Positions 1 to 6,760 of a stretch of 11,062 nt of DNA are shown here, in pieces (the stretch's first letter is position 1; each line of letters opens with the position of its first letter). A program made the position numbers and the translations under genes. The stretch lies in the NCBI GenBank assembly GCA_030740335.1, contig JASLXL010000231.1, forward strand, positions 1 through 11,062, given 5' to 3'. A model generated the notes under the pieces. The model saw only the letters and a program-made list of their open reading frames with translations, had not been told where the DNA came from and did no database searches. This stretch comes from SAR202 cluster bacterium (GTDB lineage: Bacteria > Chloroflexota > Dehalococcoidia > SAR202 > CAJWER01).

Positions 1-984
1 GCCGCGCTGCATGTCCACTAGCGGGAGTTCGTGGGTGACCATTTGACCGAGATCTACGCTACCGGACGCCATCAACTCGATGGCGAGCTCGAAGTCGTGC
101 CGTCCGTCCATGACACTGTAGCACGACGAGAAAATGAAGGACTGCTCCTTCAGCAGTGGCGGAAGCCAGTCGAGGGTGATGGGGGCATGGAAGCCTCCAA
201 GTACCACGATTCTGCCCTGTACACGGGTCACATCTACGGCCTGCCGTAGTGTGGCGTTCGTCCGTCCACCCACAGTCTCAAGCGTGAGATCGGCGCCACG
301 GCCCTCGGTTACCTCCATGAGTGCATCTTGAAGTGCGTCGCCCTCTGGCGTGACTGCGATGTTGGCGCCGAGTTTGCGGGCCATGTCTGCCTGGTGAGGG
401 TGTCGGGCGGTGACCAGGATGCGGCCTGCGCCCATTGCCTTGGCAGCCGCGACGGCGGTAAGGCCGATGTTGCCTGTACCCAGGATTGCCACGGTCTCCC
501 CCGACTTTAGGCCGCCCCGTCTCATGCCGTGGATCGAAACCGCTAGCGGTTCTACGAGTGCGCCCTCGTGCCAGGATAGATTTTCGGGGAGAGGGAAACA
601 CCCGGCAGCCAGCCTTGTCATATATTGGGCGAAAGCCCCACCGCTTTCGGGTGTCCTGTCCACGCAGGAGCGGTACTGGCCGGTTCGGCAGTACCAGCAT
701 TGTTGGCAGGCACGTCCGAACCCGATAGTGTCTATCGCGACACGTCGGCCTACTGCAGTAGGGTCGACTCCATCGCCGACGGCGACGATTTCGCCAGTAA
801 CTTCGTGGCCGGCGGGCATGGTGTCGGCGTCCGTGCGACCGGCATTCATGAGCAGGTCTGAGCCGCAGATGCCGGCGGCTCGGACGCTTACCAGTGCCTC
901 GCCGGGTCCGGCGACTGGCGCTGGAATCTGAGAAATTTTCATGGATCCGGCACCGTCGTATAGTGCGGCTGTCATTGTGCTCAT
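1..984 (-). CDS. Zinc-dependent alcohol dehydrogenase (MDR superfamily), 3' end cut by window
   Basis: Medium-chain, zinc-dependent, NAD(P)-linked cytosolic dehydrogenase that should oxidise an alcohol or polyol. The frame is open for 328 codons to the window edge, and about 20 C-terminal residues appear to be missing. Visible: CGSD with C40 as catalytic zinc ligand, GHE at 59-61, a structural-zinc set C93-x2-C96-x2-C99-x7-C107, VEP around E145 as in sorbitol/threonine dehydrogenases, and the Rossmann turn GTGNIG at 169-174. The His that often follows CGSDL is absent, so the proton relay may differ. The ATG at 984 is chosen because a GAGGAG site (992-997) lies 7 bases upstream; a second in-frame ATG is at 975. 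It is divergent from the LLM gene at 1645. Family assignment is firm; the substrate (sugar alcohol, threonine or other) cannot be read from the sequence. Confidence 0.93.
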   Translation of the reverse strand, partial: MSTMTAALYDGAGSMKISQIPAPVAGPGEALVSVRAAGICGSDLLMNAGRTDADTMPAGHEVTGEIVAVGDGVDPTAVGRRVAIDTIGFGRACQQCWYCRTGQYRSCVDRTPESGGAFAQYMTRLAAGCFPLPENLSWHEGALVEPLAVSIHGMRRGGLKSGETVAILGTGNIGLTAVAAAKAMGAGRILVTARHPHQADMARKLGANIAVTPEGDALQDALMEVTEGRGADLTLETVGGRTNATLRQAVDVTRVQGRIVVLGGFHAPITLDWLPPLLKEQSFIFSSCYSVMDGRHDFELAIELMASGSVDLGQMVTHELPLVDMQRG

Positions 985-1038
985 GTCTGTGCTCCTCTGG
1001 CTTGCCGAGGTGGGATGTGTCTGGTGCGGCTACGGCAG

Positions 1039-1066
1039 CCTATACTGCGGGTTGCTTTAAGGTCAA
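1039..1066 (-). promoter_or_regulatory. Candidate sigma70-type promoter for the alcohol dehydrogenase
   Basis: Read on the minus strand, TTGACC (1066-1061) is followed after 16 bases by TATAGG (1044-1039). The -35 box matches the consensus at five of six positions and the -10 box at four. It lies about 55 bases upstream of the ATG at 984, leaving room for a short leader. This is a consensus match only. Confidence 0.4.
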
Positions 1067-1167
1067 GGTGGGATCTATGGGAGTCGTCGAGTCGGCTAGT
1101 GCGCTATCGCAGACCGTTTTTCTTTTCTCCACCCCACCAAAAAAATAGGAAATAGGGGATTGTTTTA

Positions 1168-1242
1168 TGAGGAACACCCTCATACGCTCGGCCATCCGGC
1201 TAGCTCAGGACAGGCGACGGACTTCCGCCCCTTTGCACACCC
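1168..1242 (+). repeat. Dispersed structured repeat, copy A
   Basis: Aligns without gaps to 4936-5010 (copy B) over 75 bases with 53 identities (about 71%). The longest shared block is ctcaggacagg (1204-1214 here). It begins inside a perfect 6-bp hairpin, 1167-1172 with 1178-1183, loop aacac. A second small hairpin follows, tcgg (1188-1191) with ccgg (1196-1199). The similarity may extend about 20 bases upstream into an A/T-rich run. It lies between divergent genes and does not encode a recognisable protein. Confidence 0.7.
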
Positions 1243-1551
1243 CGTTCAGTCGGCCGAAGCGAGGAACAAGTCCTCGATAGCCTACACAGAAGGCAAAGGA
1301 ATTGTGCGCAAACGGCACTTGACGATCGGTAGGTCAGTGCTTCGTGATAGGCTCAAGGGATGCCTTTATTAGGGAGGCGACACCTATGGGTACCTCGTTT
1401 AGATGACTTGAACGAGGGTCTTTCTCCCATATTCGGCTTCGCGATATATGAGTGAGTGTTAGGTGAGGGCTACGTGATGATCCTCTGTAGATGGGCTTGT
1501 GTGGTCAACATATACTAGCCAGACGGCTCGAGCGGAGTGAGATCGAGTGTC

Positions 1552-1579
1552 TTGTCAGTTGGATGGGTAGTGCTTTAGG
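1552..1579 (+). promoter_or_regulatory. Weak candidate promoter for the LLM-acpS-plsY operon
   Basis: TTGTCA (1552-1557) and TTTAGG (1574-1579) are separated by 16 bases, about 65 bases upstream of the GTG start at 1645. Spacing and -35 resemble the candidate on the other strand, but the -10 box is poor. A consensus guess only. Confidence 0.22.
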
Positions 1580-1644
1580 CGAACACTTGAACAGGGGCGG
1601 CTAACGTCTTACCTTGGTGCTGGAATGGAGATAGGAGATAGCTT

Positions 1645-2676
1645 GTGGCTGGAACGCTGACATTTGGGGTAGTTGACCAGTCTCCTTTGCGGGAGGGGGG
1701 CACCGCCGCGGACGCGCTTTCTGAGTCGGTGAGGCTGGCACGGGCTGCAGAGGCGGCAGGCTACTCTCGCTACTGGGTAGCGGAGCACCACAACGCCGGC
1801 TCGTGGGCCGGGACGAGCCCGGAGCTGCTCATCGGGCAGATTGCCGCCGGGACCGCCAGCATCAGGGTTGGCAGTGGCGGTGTCATGCTGTCCCACTACT
1901 CCGCGCTGAAGGTGGCTGAGCAGTTCCGGGTGCTGGATGCGTTTTACCCCGGGCGGATCGATCTTGGCATCGGACGTGCTCCGGGGAGCGACCAGGTGAC
2001 GGCCGCTGCTCTGGTGTATCCCCGGCTACGGGCCAACATCGACACGTACGCTCCGCAGGTGATGGATCTGCTGGGCTTCTTGGACGGAGGTTTCAAGGAC
2101 GGGCATCCCTTTCTAGGCGTCAAGGCCTTCGCCGGTCCGGTTCCAGAGACGACGCCAGAGGTGTGGCTCCTCGGATCCAGCGATTTCAGCGCCCGTCTCG
2201 CCGGGGTTCTGGGACTGCCTTTCGCGTTCGCGGATTTTTTCGGGAACGTGCCTCATGGGCCCATTGTCGCGGACCTGTATCGCAAGGAATTCAGGCCGTC
2301 TTCGTACCTGGATGCGCCGAGGCTCAGCGTTGCTGTTCAGGCGATATGCGCGCCGACGGAGGAGGAGGCGATATTCCTGGGCGGGAGCCGCAATATCAAC
2401 AAGCTGGGCGTGCGACCAGGCCAACCGCCTCGTCGAGGCCTGATTTCACCTGAGGCGGCTGCGGAATATCCCCTCAACGATGATGAGCGCCGGCAACTGG
2501 AGTCTCTGAAGAGCGGATATATCGACGGCGATCCGGCTCAGGTGCGAGACAGGCTACTAGAGGTGGCGGAGGAATACGGAGCAGACGAGGTGGGCATCGT
2601 GTCCAACTGCTACGCTATTACAGTGCGAATCAGGTCGTACGAACTGATCGCAAAGGCGCTGGGCATCGCGGGGTAG
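1645..2676 (+). CDS. LLM-class flavin-dependent oxidoreductase (MsnO8/YhbW-like)
   Basis: Luciferase-like TIM-barrel monooxygenase or reductase, expected to use FMN or F420 in the cytosol; the substrate is unknown. The 343-residue product matches the usual length of the YhbW/MsnO8 branch. Diagnostic blocks are RYWVAEHHN at 42-50, TSPELLIGQIA at about 57-67, the VGSGGVMLSHYS flavin-binding region at 75-86, and FYPGRIDLGIGRAPGSD at 100-116. The GTG start at 1645 is supported by AGGAG at 1633-1637, 7 bases upstream. It leads a probable operon with the acpS remnant 19 bases downstream and then plsY. Whether it acts in lipid metabolism like its neighbours or is unrelated cannot be told from sequence. 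Confidence 0.9.
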   Translation: MAGTLTFGVVDQSPLREGGTAADALSESVRLARAAEAAGYSRYWVAEHHNAGSWAGTSPELLIGQIAAGTASIRVGSGGVMLSHYSALKVAEQFRVLDAFYPGRIDLGIGRAPGSDQVTAAALVYPRLRANIDTYAPQVMDLLGFLDGGFKDGHPFLGVKAFAGPVPETTPEVWLLGSSDFSARLAGVLGLPFAFADFFGNVPHGPIVADLYRKEFRPSSYLDAPRLSVAVQAICAPTEEEAIFLGGSRNINKLGVRPGQPPRRGLISPEAAAEYPLNDDERRQLESLKSGYIDGDPAQVRDRLLEVAEEYGADEVGIVSNCYAITVRIRSYELIAKALGIAG

Positions 2677-2695
2677 GACGGAGGGCTGATTTGCT

Positions 2696-3090
2696 ATGAT
2701 CGTGGAGTGTGGCCGAATGATCGAAGGCGAGCGTCTGGACAACTATGGAGTTAGGACCGGTGTCGAGATAGTCGTTGTGGAGGATTTTCGGCGCTTTTTG
2801 GAGCGTGGTGGCGAGGCTGCGCGCAGTCGGCTATTTTTTCCGATGGAGGTCGCTGGGGCGGATGTCGAGAGTCTGGCTGGGATGTTTGCAGCGAAGGAGG
2901 CGGCATTCAAGGCTCTGGAGTTGCCACTGAGGGACTGGCATGTCCTGGAAATAGGGCACGAGCCCAGCGGGAGGTCGTAGGCAGCGCTTGGCCCTGACTA
3001 TGACTCTGTGATGTTGTCGATATCGATCTGAGCATTAGCCACTCGGGGGGTATTGCCGTCGCCTCGGTTGTTGTTCTCGTACAACTTTAA
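2696..3090 (+). pseudogene. acpS: Frameshifted holo-ACP synthase (4'-phosphopantetheinyl transferase)
   Basis: AcpS moves 4'-phosphopantetheine from CoA onto acyl carrier protein. The first frame (ATG at 2696, 94 codons) has the family's opening GVEIV, a RLFFPMEV block, the AAKEAAFKAL metal/CoA-binding motif, and the beginning of the PSGRP motif, then stops at TAG 2978-2980 just after PSGR. The expected C-terminus, DLSISHSGGIAVASVV, is present about 45 bases later in another frame and ends at TAA 3088-3090; bits resembling the missing middle lie in yet other frames. So at least two indels separate the halves. The first metal-binding Asp (usual GIDIV) is Glu here. GGAGGG at 2680-2685 lies 10 bases before the start. 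The sequence cannot tell true decay from read or assembly error. Confidence 0.72.
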
Positions 3091-3107
3091 AATAAAGGAA
3101 ACCAAGC

Positions 3108-3683
3108 ATGAACGAGCCGTGGTTCTATGTAGTGTGGGCGATCGGAGCCTATCTGGTGGGCTCCGTATCTATAGGAGATGTTGTTGCGCGGGTCTCCGGC
3201 GTGGATATCCGCAGCGTGGGGTCCGGGAACCCCGGCACAGCCAACGTCTACCGGCAGGTCGGCCCAAGGTCCGCAGCCGCAGTGTTCGTGTTTGATTTGG
3301 CAAAGGGGGCGGCAGCTACTGTGCCCCTCTACTTCCTAGACCTATCTGAGTGGGCCAGGATGCTTGGTGCGGGCGCCGTATTAGCGGGCCACTTCTTCCC
3401 GTTGTTTTGGGGATTCAAGGGCGGTACAGGGATGATGGTTGGGGTAGGGGCTACGATAGGATTTCTTCCGCTAGGCGCTGTGATTGCCGTGCCATTTGGT
3501 GCGGCTTATGCCATGCGCACGAAGGACATGGCGCGGGCCGGTGTCGCGTTTTTATTGGTGACACTTATCGCGGGCGCCATGGTGTATCAATCGGTCTTTG
3601 ACGCTGTTGCCGTTGTTCTGATCACGTTGGCCGTGGGTGTCAAGTCATATTTGCAGTACGACCACTGGCGGCAGTCGACCTGA
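3108..3683 (+). CDS. plsY: PlsY-like glycerol-3-phosphate acyltransferase
   Basis: Integral membrane enzyme family that transfers an acyl group from acyl-phosphate to glycerol-3-phosphate, the first step of phospholipid synthesis. The 191 residues are largely hydrophobic with several membrane segments (about 6-26, 53-73, 84-100, 110-132, 144-160, 164-180). Motif 1 SGNPGTANVYR (39-49), DLAKG (63-67) and motif 2 GHFFPLFWGFKGGTG (94-108) are clear. Oddities: motif 2 normally reads FKGGKG, so Lys has become Thr (107). The usual C-terminal motif 3 (HR-N-I-R followed by a conserved Glu) is not seen; the protein ends KSYLQYDHWRQST. It may be a divergent paralogue rather than the housekeeping enzyme. 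The start is supported by AAGGA at 3096-3100; it lies 17 bases after the acpS remnant. Confidence 0.85.
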   Translation: MNEPWFYVVWAIGAYLVGSVSIGDVVARVSGVDIRSVGSGNPGTANVYRQVGPRSAAAVFVFDLAKGAAATVPLYFLDLSEWARMLGAGAVLAGHFFPLFWGFKGGTGMMVGVGATIGFLPLGAVIAVPFGAAYAMRTKDMARAGVAFLLVTLIAGAMVYQSVFDAVAVVLITLAVGVKSYLQYDHWRQST

Positions 3684-4043
3684 CGGTTGTATTAAGACAG
3701 AAGAGGGTACTTGACCTGCCCACCGACTCCTGGATGGTTTTCTATATTTGGGTAAATCTCCCAAACTCCTTGTCGGCCTAGTTCCTCCGGTGCTACTCTA
3801 CAACGCCAAGTCGCCGTAAGGACGCCAGCAATTGGGCCGTGGTGTCTACTGTGTAGTTGATCAACTCTGCGGTCCAAACGACAGCGAGGTCGGCTTCGAC
3901 GGAGCTTCCGAGTTTCACGCGGCTATCTCCCGAATGGTTGCGCTGCGTCGGCTTCGCTCAGATTCACTTGCCATCAAAATTACAGGACAGAACTGTTCAT
4001 GACACTTTCAGGAAACCAGAGGTTTGGTTTCGTCCCCGCGCCG
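3684..4043. other. 360-base stretch without a supported gene
   Basis: Lies between plsY and the 3' end of the NIPSNAP gene, so the two converge here. A minus-strand frame from GTG 3918 to TAG 3793 would give 41 residues of ordinary composition, with a GGGAG about 9 bases upstream, but no family is recognised; it could be a tiny gene or a remnant. A small hairpin aaacc-aga-ggttt (4013-4025) followed by ggttt lies just past the NIPSNAP stop and might help end transcription of plsY. No repeat copy was found here. Confidence 0.35.
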
Positions 4044-4658
4044 CTACTGCATTGGTGAGAACGGGGCAGGCATTAGGAGCTTGGTGCGTTGCCGGATGAT
4101 GGGCGCGGAGTTTGGTGGCGGCCATACGCCCTTCTCTCGCGTCTCGGCGCGGATCCTTATGCGATCCTCGAAACTTGGGTAGGCCCACATATGGACGAAG
4201 TTGTCGAGCCCGCCGATCTCTTTGTACCAGCATCCAGCCATCGGTGAGTACTCCTGCCGGGCCGCGAGCCGCTCACCCCAACTCTCAAGTACCTCGGGGA
4301 TGTCCTCGGCAGAATATGTGTACATACGCATCTCGTAGATCGGGCCGATGTTGCGCTCGCCGATGGCCGGTGCAAAGGGGGCGGGCGTGTAGATTTCCGA
4401 GACCATGCTCTCTATCAAATCGCCTGTGTCCGGAGGCCATATGCCTGAGGCGTCGGCCCGGGACCGGACCTGTTTGCGGTGCTCCAGGCTGTCGTAGGGC
4501 CAGATCGCGACGACCTCGTTGGGGTTGCCGACCTCAGTCGCCCAGTGGCCGCCCAGGGGCGATAGCTTTGCGCGTTCAGGCAGTTTGTCGCCGAAACGCT
4601 TGCGGTATTCGGGCACCATCTTGTGTTTGAGATTGTATGTGCGAATCTCGTGGATCAT
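4044..4658 (-). CDS. NIPSNAP family protein with two tandem domains
   Basis: NIPSNAP domains are small dimeric alpha/beta-barrel (ferredoxin-like) folds of poorly known function, related in fold to Dabb and EthD-type proteins and often found near oxidoreductases. The 204-residue product is an internal duplication. Repeat 1 (about 1-98) starts with IHEIRTY and carries GIWPP at 72-76 and PAPFAP near 92-97. Repeat 2 (about 107-204) starts with IYEMRMY and carries GVWPP and PAPFSP at the end. A two-domain chain may form an intramolecular barrel like that made by a dimer of single-domain members. The ATG at 4658 has AGGAG about 9 bases upstream. No signal peptide is seen. Family is confident, role is not. 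Confidence 0.87.
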   Translation of the reverse strand: MIHEIRTYNLKHKMVPEYRKRFGDKLPERAKLSPLGGHWATEVGNPNEVVAIWPYDSLEHRKQVRSRADASGIWPPDTGDLIESMVSEIYTPAPFAPAIGERNIGPIYEMRMYTYSAEDIPEVLESWGERLAARQEYSPMAGCWYKEIGGLDNFVHMWAYPSFEDRIRIRAETREKGVWPPPNSAPIIRQRTKLLMPAPFSPMQ

Positions 4659-4935
4659 AGTGTCACTCCTGCTCGGTTGTTCTAATAGGGCTAGGTACTT
4701 AGCCGACGTGGAGGCTGTTTACGTCTCGGTAATGGTATTGCAGTGGCTACCTGGCTGCAAACAGGGTTTCTAGACGGGGCGTGCGTGGGCTACGGTGAGG
4801 TTCAAAGACGCCGTAAAGGGTATAACGCAGGTACCATGGGATATCGGAGAGGGTGAGCGCGACTACGCGCCGATGGATGAGAGGGAATAGGATTGCACCA
4901 GACACCCTCTACCCTGGAATGGAAATGTCTTATTG

Positions 4936-5010
4936 TGAGGATGTCCCTCACAAACCCGGTCTTCCGGCGGTCTCAGGACAGGAGACGTGGCTACGCCCCT
5001 CTGAATGCCC
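4936..5010 (+). repeat. Dispersed structured repeat, copy B
   Basis: Ungapped partner of 1168-1242 (53 of 75 identical). Its first hairpin is an 8-bp perfect stem, 4933-4940 with 4946-4953, loop atgtc. Relative to copy A, the A-T pair next to the TGAGG arm is G-C here, a compensatory change that keeps the stem. A second hairpin is ccgg (4956-4959) with ccgg (4964-4967), loop tctt; copy A keeps it with a T-G pair. It shares ctcaggacagg with A (4972-4982 here) and a 14-base block gctacgcccctctg (4990-5003) with copy C. Confidence 0.72.
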
Positions 5011-5198
5011 TTGGAAAAGCGCGCTCGCTCTGCGGTGAGGGATTCGGGACCGCTGGCGACACGCTGAACTTGGCACTTGTATACCTCTGGATGCCTTGCG
5101 CAGTTTACTGCCCTCCCAATACGGTATTCCTACGATCCGCTTACCTGCCATCAATGTTGTCCGATGGCCTAGTGCGCGGCCACACGGCCATCGAGTAC

Positions 5199-5204
5199 AG
5201 GAGG
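5199..5204 (+). promoter_or_regulatory. Ribosome binding site fixing a TTG start
   Basis: AGGAGG lies 6 bases before TTG 5211. The upstream in-frame ATGs at 4893 and 5154 have no such site. This sets the protease-like gene start at 5211 and leaves repeat B outside the coding region. Confidence 0.7.
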
Positions 5205-5210
5205 CCCGAG

Positions 5211-6164
5211 TTGAGTGTTACCACAAGACGACCGATACCATGGCTTTTGGGAGGCTCCTACTATAGGACGCTGCCGCGAGCGGACCACCCTCAGCCACCT
5301 GACGTCAGGCTCCGCAAGAGTGTCGTGTCACTGTTTGTCGAGGACGATGAAGCTACCGATACCCCCGATGGCAAGGTACTGGTAGGCACGGCGTTTGCTG
5401 TGTCGGTGGAGGCGGGAGAGGGTGAGGCATTCAACTACCTCGTCTCGACTCGCGAAGTGGTTCGCCGTAGTATCAAATTCAATCGCATATATGTCCGCTA
5501 CCTTCTTGCGGACGGCGGCTACGTCGATACCCCGACCATTCCATATGACGATTGGTATCCGCATCCGGACCCCAGGAGCGACATCGCTGTACATCCATTG
5601 ATGGAGACTCCACCGGATGTTCAGTTGCAGCCTTTGCCAATGTCGATGCTAACTTCAGACCAGGAAGCCAAGTCGCTGGGCGTGGAGCCCGGAGACCGGC
5701 TGCTATCTGTGGGCCAGTTCCAACCCCACCCGGAGCGTTCGGGGCCACGACCTGTGATTAGTCACGGCAGCGTCTATCTGATGCCGCAGCTCGTCGCGAC
5801 ACGAGTATTAGGACCCGATTCGACGCCGATGGAGGTCGAGGGATACCTGACGGAGTGGCGCGTGTGGGGCGGTGGCGCCGGTTCGCCGGTATTCCGTCGT
5901 TCGCCTCAGGGTGATATGGTCCTGCTAGGAATGGTGCATAGTCACGTGCACGCTAAGGATCCTGAGGCGATGGGGGAGGCGTTGCTCGATGGGCAGCTAA
6001 ATGAGGAATTTGGCATCGCCGTGGTTGTATCGGCACAGAAGGTCCGGGAGGTTCTGGAGGCGGGACCGATCGCTGAAGCACGGGAGCAGGCCGCTGAGAC
6101 GCGCATGGTAGAGAAGATCAAACGAGAGCGAAACGAGGCGATTGACGGGCTGGCAGTAGCTTAG
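5211..6164 (+). CDS. Trypsin-fold protein with lost catalytic His and Ser (pseudo-protease)
   Basis: The 317-residue product has the layout of a bacterial trypsin-like peptidase domain (about 35-285). GTAFAVSV at 59-66 precedes the histidine region, SDIAVHPL at 123-130 is the aspartate region, a GVEPGDRLLSVG stretch sits at 157-168, and GGGAGSPVF at 220-228 is the serine region. In active relatives these read TxxHVV, D-hAV and GNSGSPVF. Here His is Glu (STREVV, E82), Asp is kept (D124), and the nucleophile Ser is Ala (A223). It is therefore probably not a protease and may bind a peptide or act as a regulator or scaffold. The C-terminal 285-312 is charged and helix-like. No signal peptide is evident with the TTG start. 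It is upstream of dinB on the same strand. The fold is inferred from motifs. Confidence 0.75.
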   Translation: MSVTTRRPIPWLLGGSYYRTLPRADHPQPPDVRLRKSVVSLFVEDDEATDTPDGKVLVGTAFAVSVEAGEGEAFNYLVSTREVVRRSIKFNRIYVRYLLADGGYVDTPTIPYDDWYPHPDPRSDIAVHPLMETPPDVQLQPLPMSMLTSDQEAKSLGVEPGDRLLSVGQFQPHPERSGPRPVISHGSVYLMPQLVATRVLGPDSTPMEVEGYLTEWRVWGGGAGSPVFRRSPQGDMVLLGMVHSHVHAKDPEAMGEALLDGQLNEEFGIAVVVSAQKVREVLEAGPIAEAREQAAETRMVEKIKRERNEAIDGLAVA

Positions 6165-6196
6165 GACAGAGACTGAGAAAGCAGGGTTTGGTGACG

Positions 6197-6263
6197 AGGT
6201 TTGGGGTCAGGATGCATATTCATTCTGTCCAGTACACTGTACCCTGTAGCCCAAACCTTTTTT
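6197..6263 (+). terminator. Possible terminator or leader hairpin between protease-like gene and dinB
   Basis: aggtttggg (6197-6205) pairs perfectly with cccaaacct (6250-6258), directly followed by a run of six T (6258-6263). The loop is long (44 bases) and contains gtac-act-gtac (6231-6241). It sits 20 bases before the dinB start, so it could end the upstream transcript or act as a leader element of dinB. The long loop lowers confidence. Confidence 0.4.
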
Positions 6264-6283
6264 GATTCCCTTGGAGGTGTGCT

Positions 6284-6691
6284 ATGAGCGGAGTGAAGGA
6301 GATGCTCGGAACGATGCGTGAGCGGCGAGCAAAGACCCTGGAGCAGGTCCTGTCGGTTCCTGAGGAGCGGATGCTTGCGCCGGCGAAGTATGGTGATAGA
6401 GACGTGAACGTCCGGTTCATGTTTTATCGGCTCGTCACTCACCAGATCGAGCACACGATCCATCTGACCAAGACGCTGAACGCGCTGGGCATCACCCAGG
6501 GCGAGGCAGGGTTGATCCTCAAGAGCTTGCAGGTGGCCAGTGGAGAGCTTGAGGGGTTGATGGTTGGGCTCACAGACGAGGATCTGGACCGGTCGCCTGG
6601 AGAGGGTGACTGGACGTTGCGCGAGGTTTTGGAGCACATTCTCAGTGCCGAGAAGTCATACTCGAACCGGATCGATGAGGCGCTGGTGTAG
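6284..6691 (+). CDS. DinB-like four-helix-bundle protein
   Basis: DinB/YfiT-type proteins are small metal-binding helical bundles, some acting as thiol transferases; the family name does not imply DNA repair. The 135 residues are nearly all helical. Candidate metal ligands are H53 and H57 or H60 in LVTHQIEHTIHL, and H118 in DWTLREVLEHI, the family's typical W-x-x-x-E-x-x-x-H segment. The N-terminal half resembles the H-x-x-x-H segment that often lies late in other DinB proteins, while the W-x-x-x-E-x-x-x-H segment comes second. GGAGG at 6273-6277 lies 6 bases before the ATG, giving a firm start. It converges on the GH-like gene. Substrate and metal are unknown. Confidence 0.8.
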   Translation: MSGVKEMLGTMRERRAKTLEQVLSVPEERMLAPAKYGDRDVNVRFMFYRLVTHQIEHTIHLTKTLNALGITQGEAGLILKSLQVASGELEGLMVGLTDEDLDRSPGEGDWTLREVLEHILSAEKSYSNRIDEALV

Positions 6692-6760
6692 GGGCTGTTG
6701 GGCTATTTCGACTCGTAGGCCATTCCGAAGAAAAAAAAGAAATAAACCAATGTATAGGTG

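Larger units (their letters stand above)
985..1644. other. Hairpin-rich 660-base divergent spacer
   Basis: No convincing gene was found between the divergent dehydrogenase and LLM genes; the short open frames lack family resemblance and cut across the repeat. The stretch holds a candidate promoter for the minus-strand gene, an A-rich run near 1138-1156, repeat copy A (1168-1242), and two further perfect stem-loops. One has a 6-bp stem, 1260-1265 with 1271-1276, loop 1266-1270. The other has a 7-bp stem, 1393-1399 with 1411-1417, loop 1400-1410. The 1260 hairpin resembles the first hairpin of repeat A (both contain gaggaaca followed by a cctc arm). A regulatory or small-RNA role is possible but unproven. 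Confidence 0.5.
4659..5210. other. 550-base divergent spacer containing repeat B
   Basis: Separates the divergent NIPSNAP and protease-like genes. It contains repeat copy B (4936-5010) and a 5-bp perfect hairpin, gcgcg (4857-4861) with cgcgc (4866-4870), loop acta. An open frame in phase with the protease-like gene reaches back to an ATG at 4893, but its translation crosses the repeat, has no family resemblance and lacks a ribosome site, so this stretch is read as non-coding. Confidence 0.55.

Noticed and set aside
278..700. Long minus-strand open frame of 140 codons
   Set aside because: Arg/Pro-rich translation in a shifted frame of the alcohol dehydrogenase, which has all expected motifs in its own frame.
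410..931. Plus-strand open frame of 173 codons
   Set aside because: Antisense to the alcohol dehydrogenase; composition is not protein-like and no family is recognised.
1160..1372. 70-codon plus-strand frame in the divergent spacer
   Set aside because: Its start lies in repeat A, it has no ribosome site, and the same repeat elsewhere is not read in a matching frame.
3692..3877. 61-codon minus-strand frame after plsY
   Set aside because: No ribosome site, no recognised motif, and a different frame nearby (3793-3918) is at least as plausible; neither is convincing.
4112..4630. 172-codon plus-strand frame
   Set aside because: Antisense shadow of the NIPSNAP gene, Arg/Cys/Pro-rich.
4893..5210. 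Upstream extension of the protease-like gene to ATG 4893
   Set aside because: The extension crosses repeat B, has no family resemblance and no ribosome site; AGGAGG before TTG 5211 is a better start.
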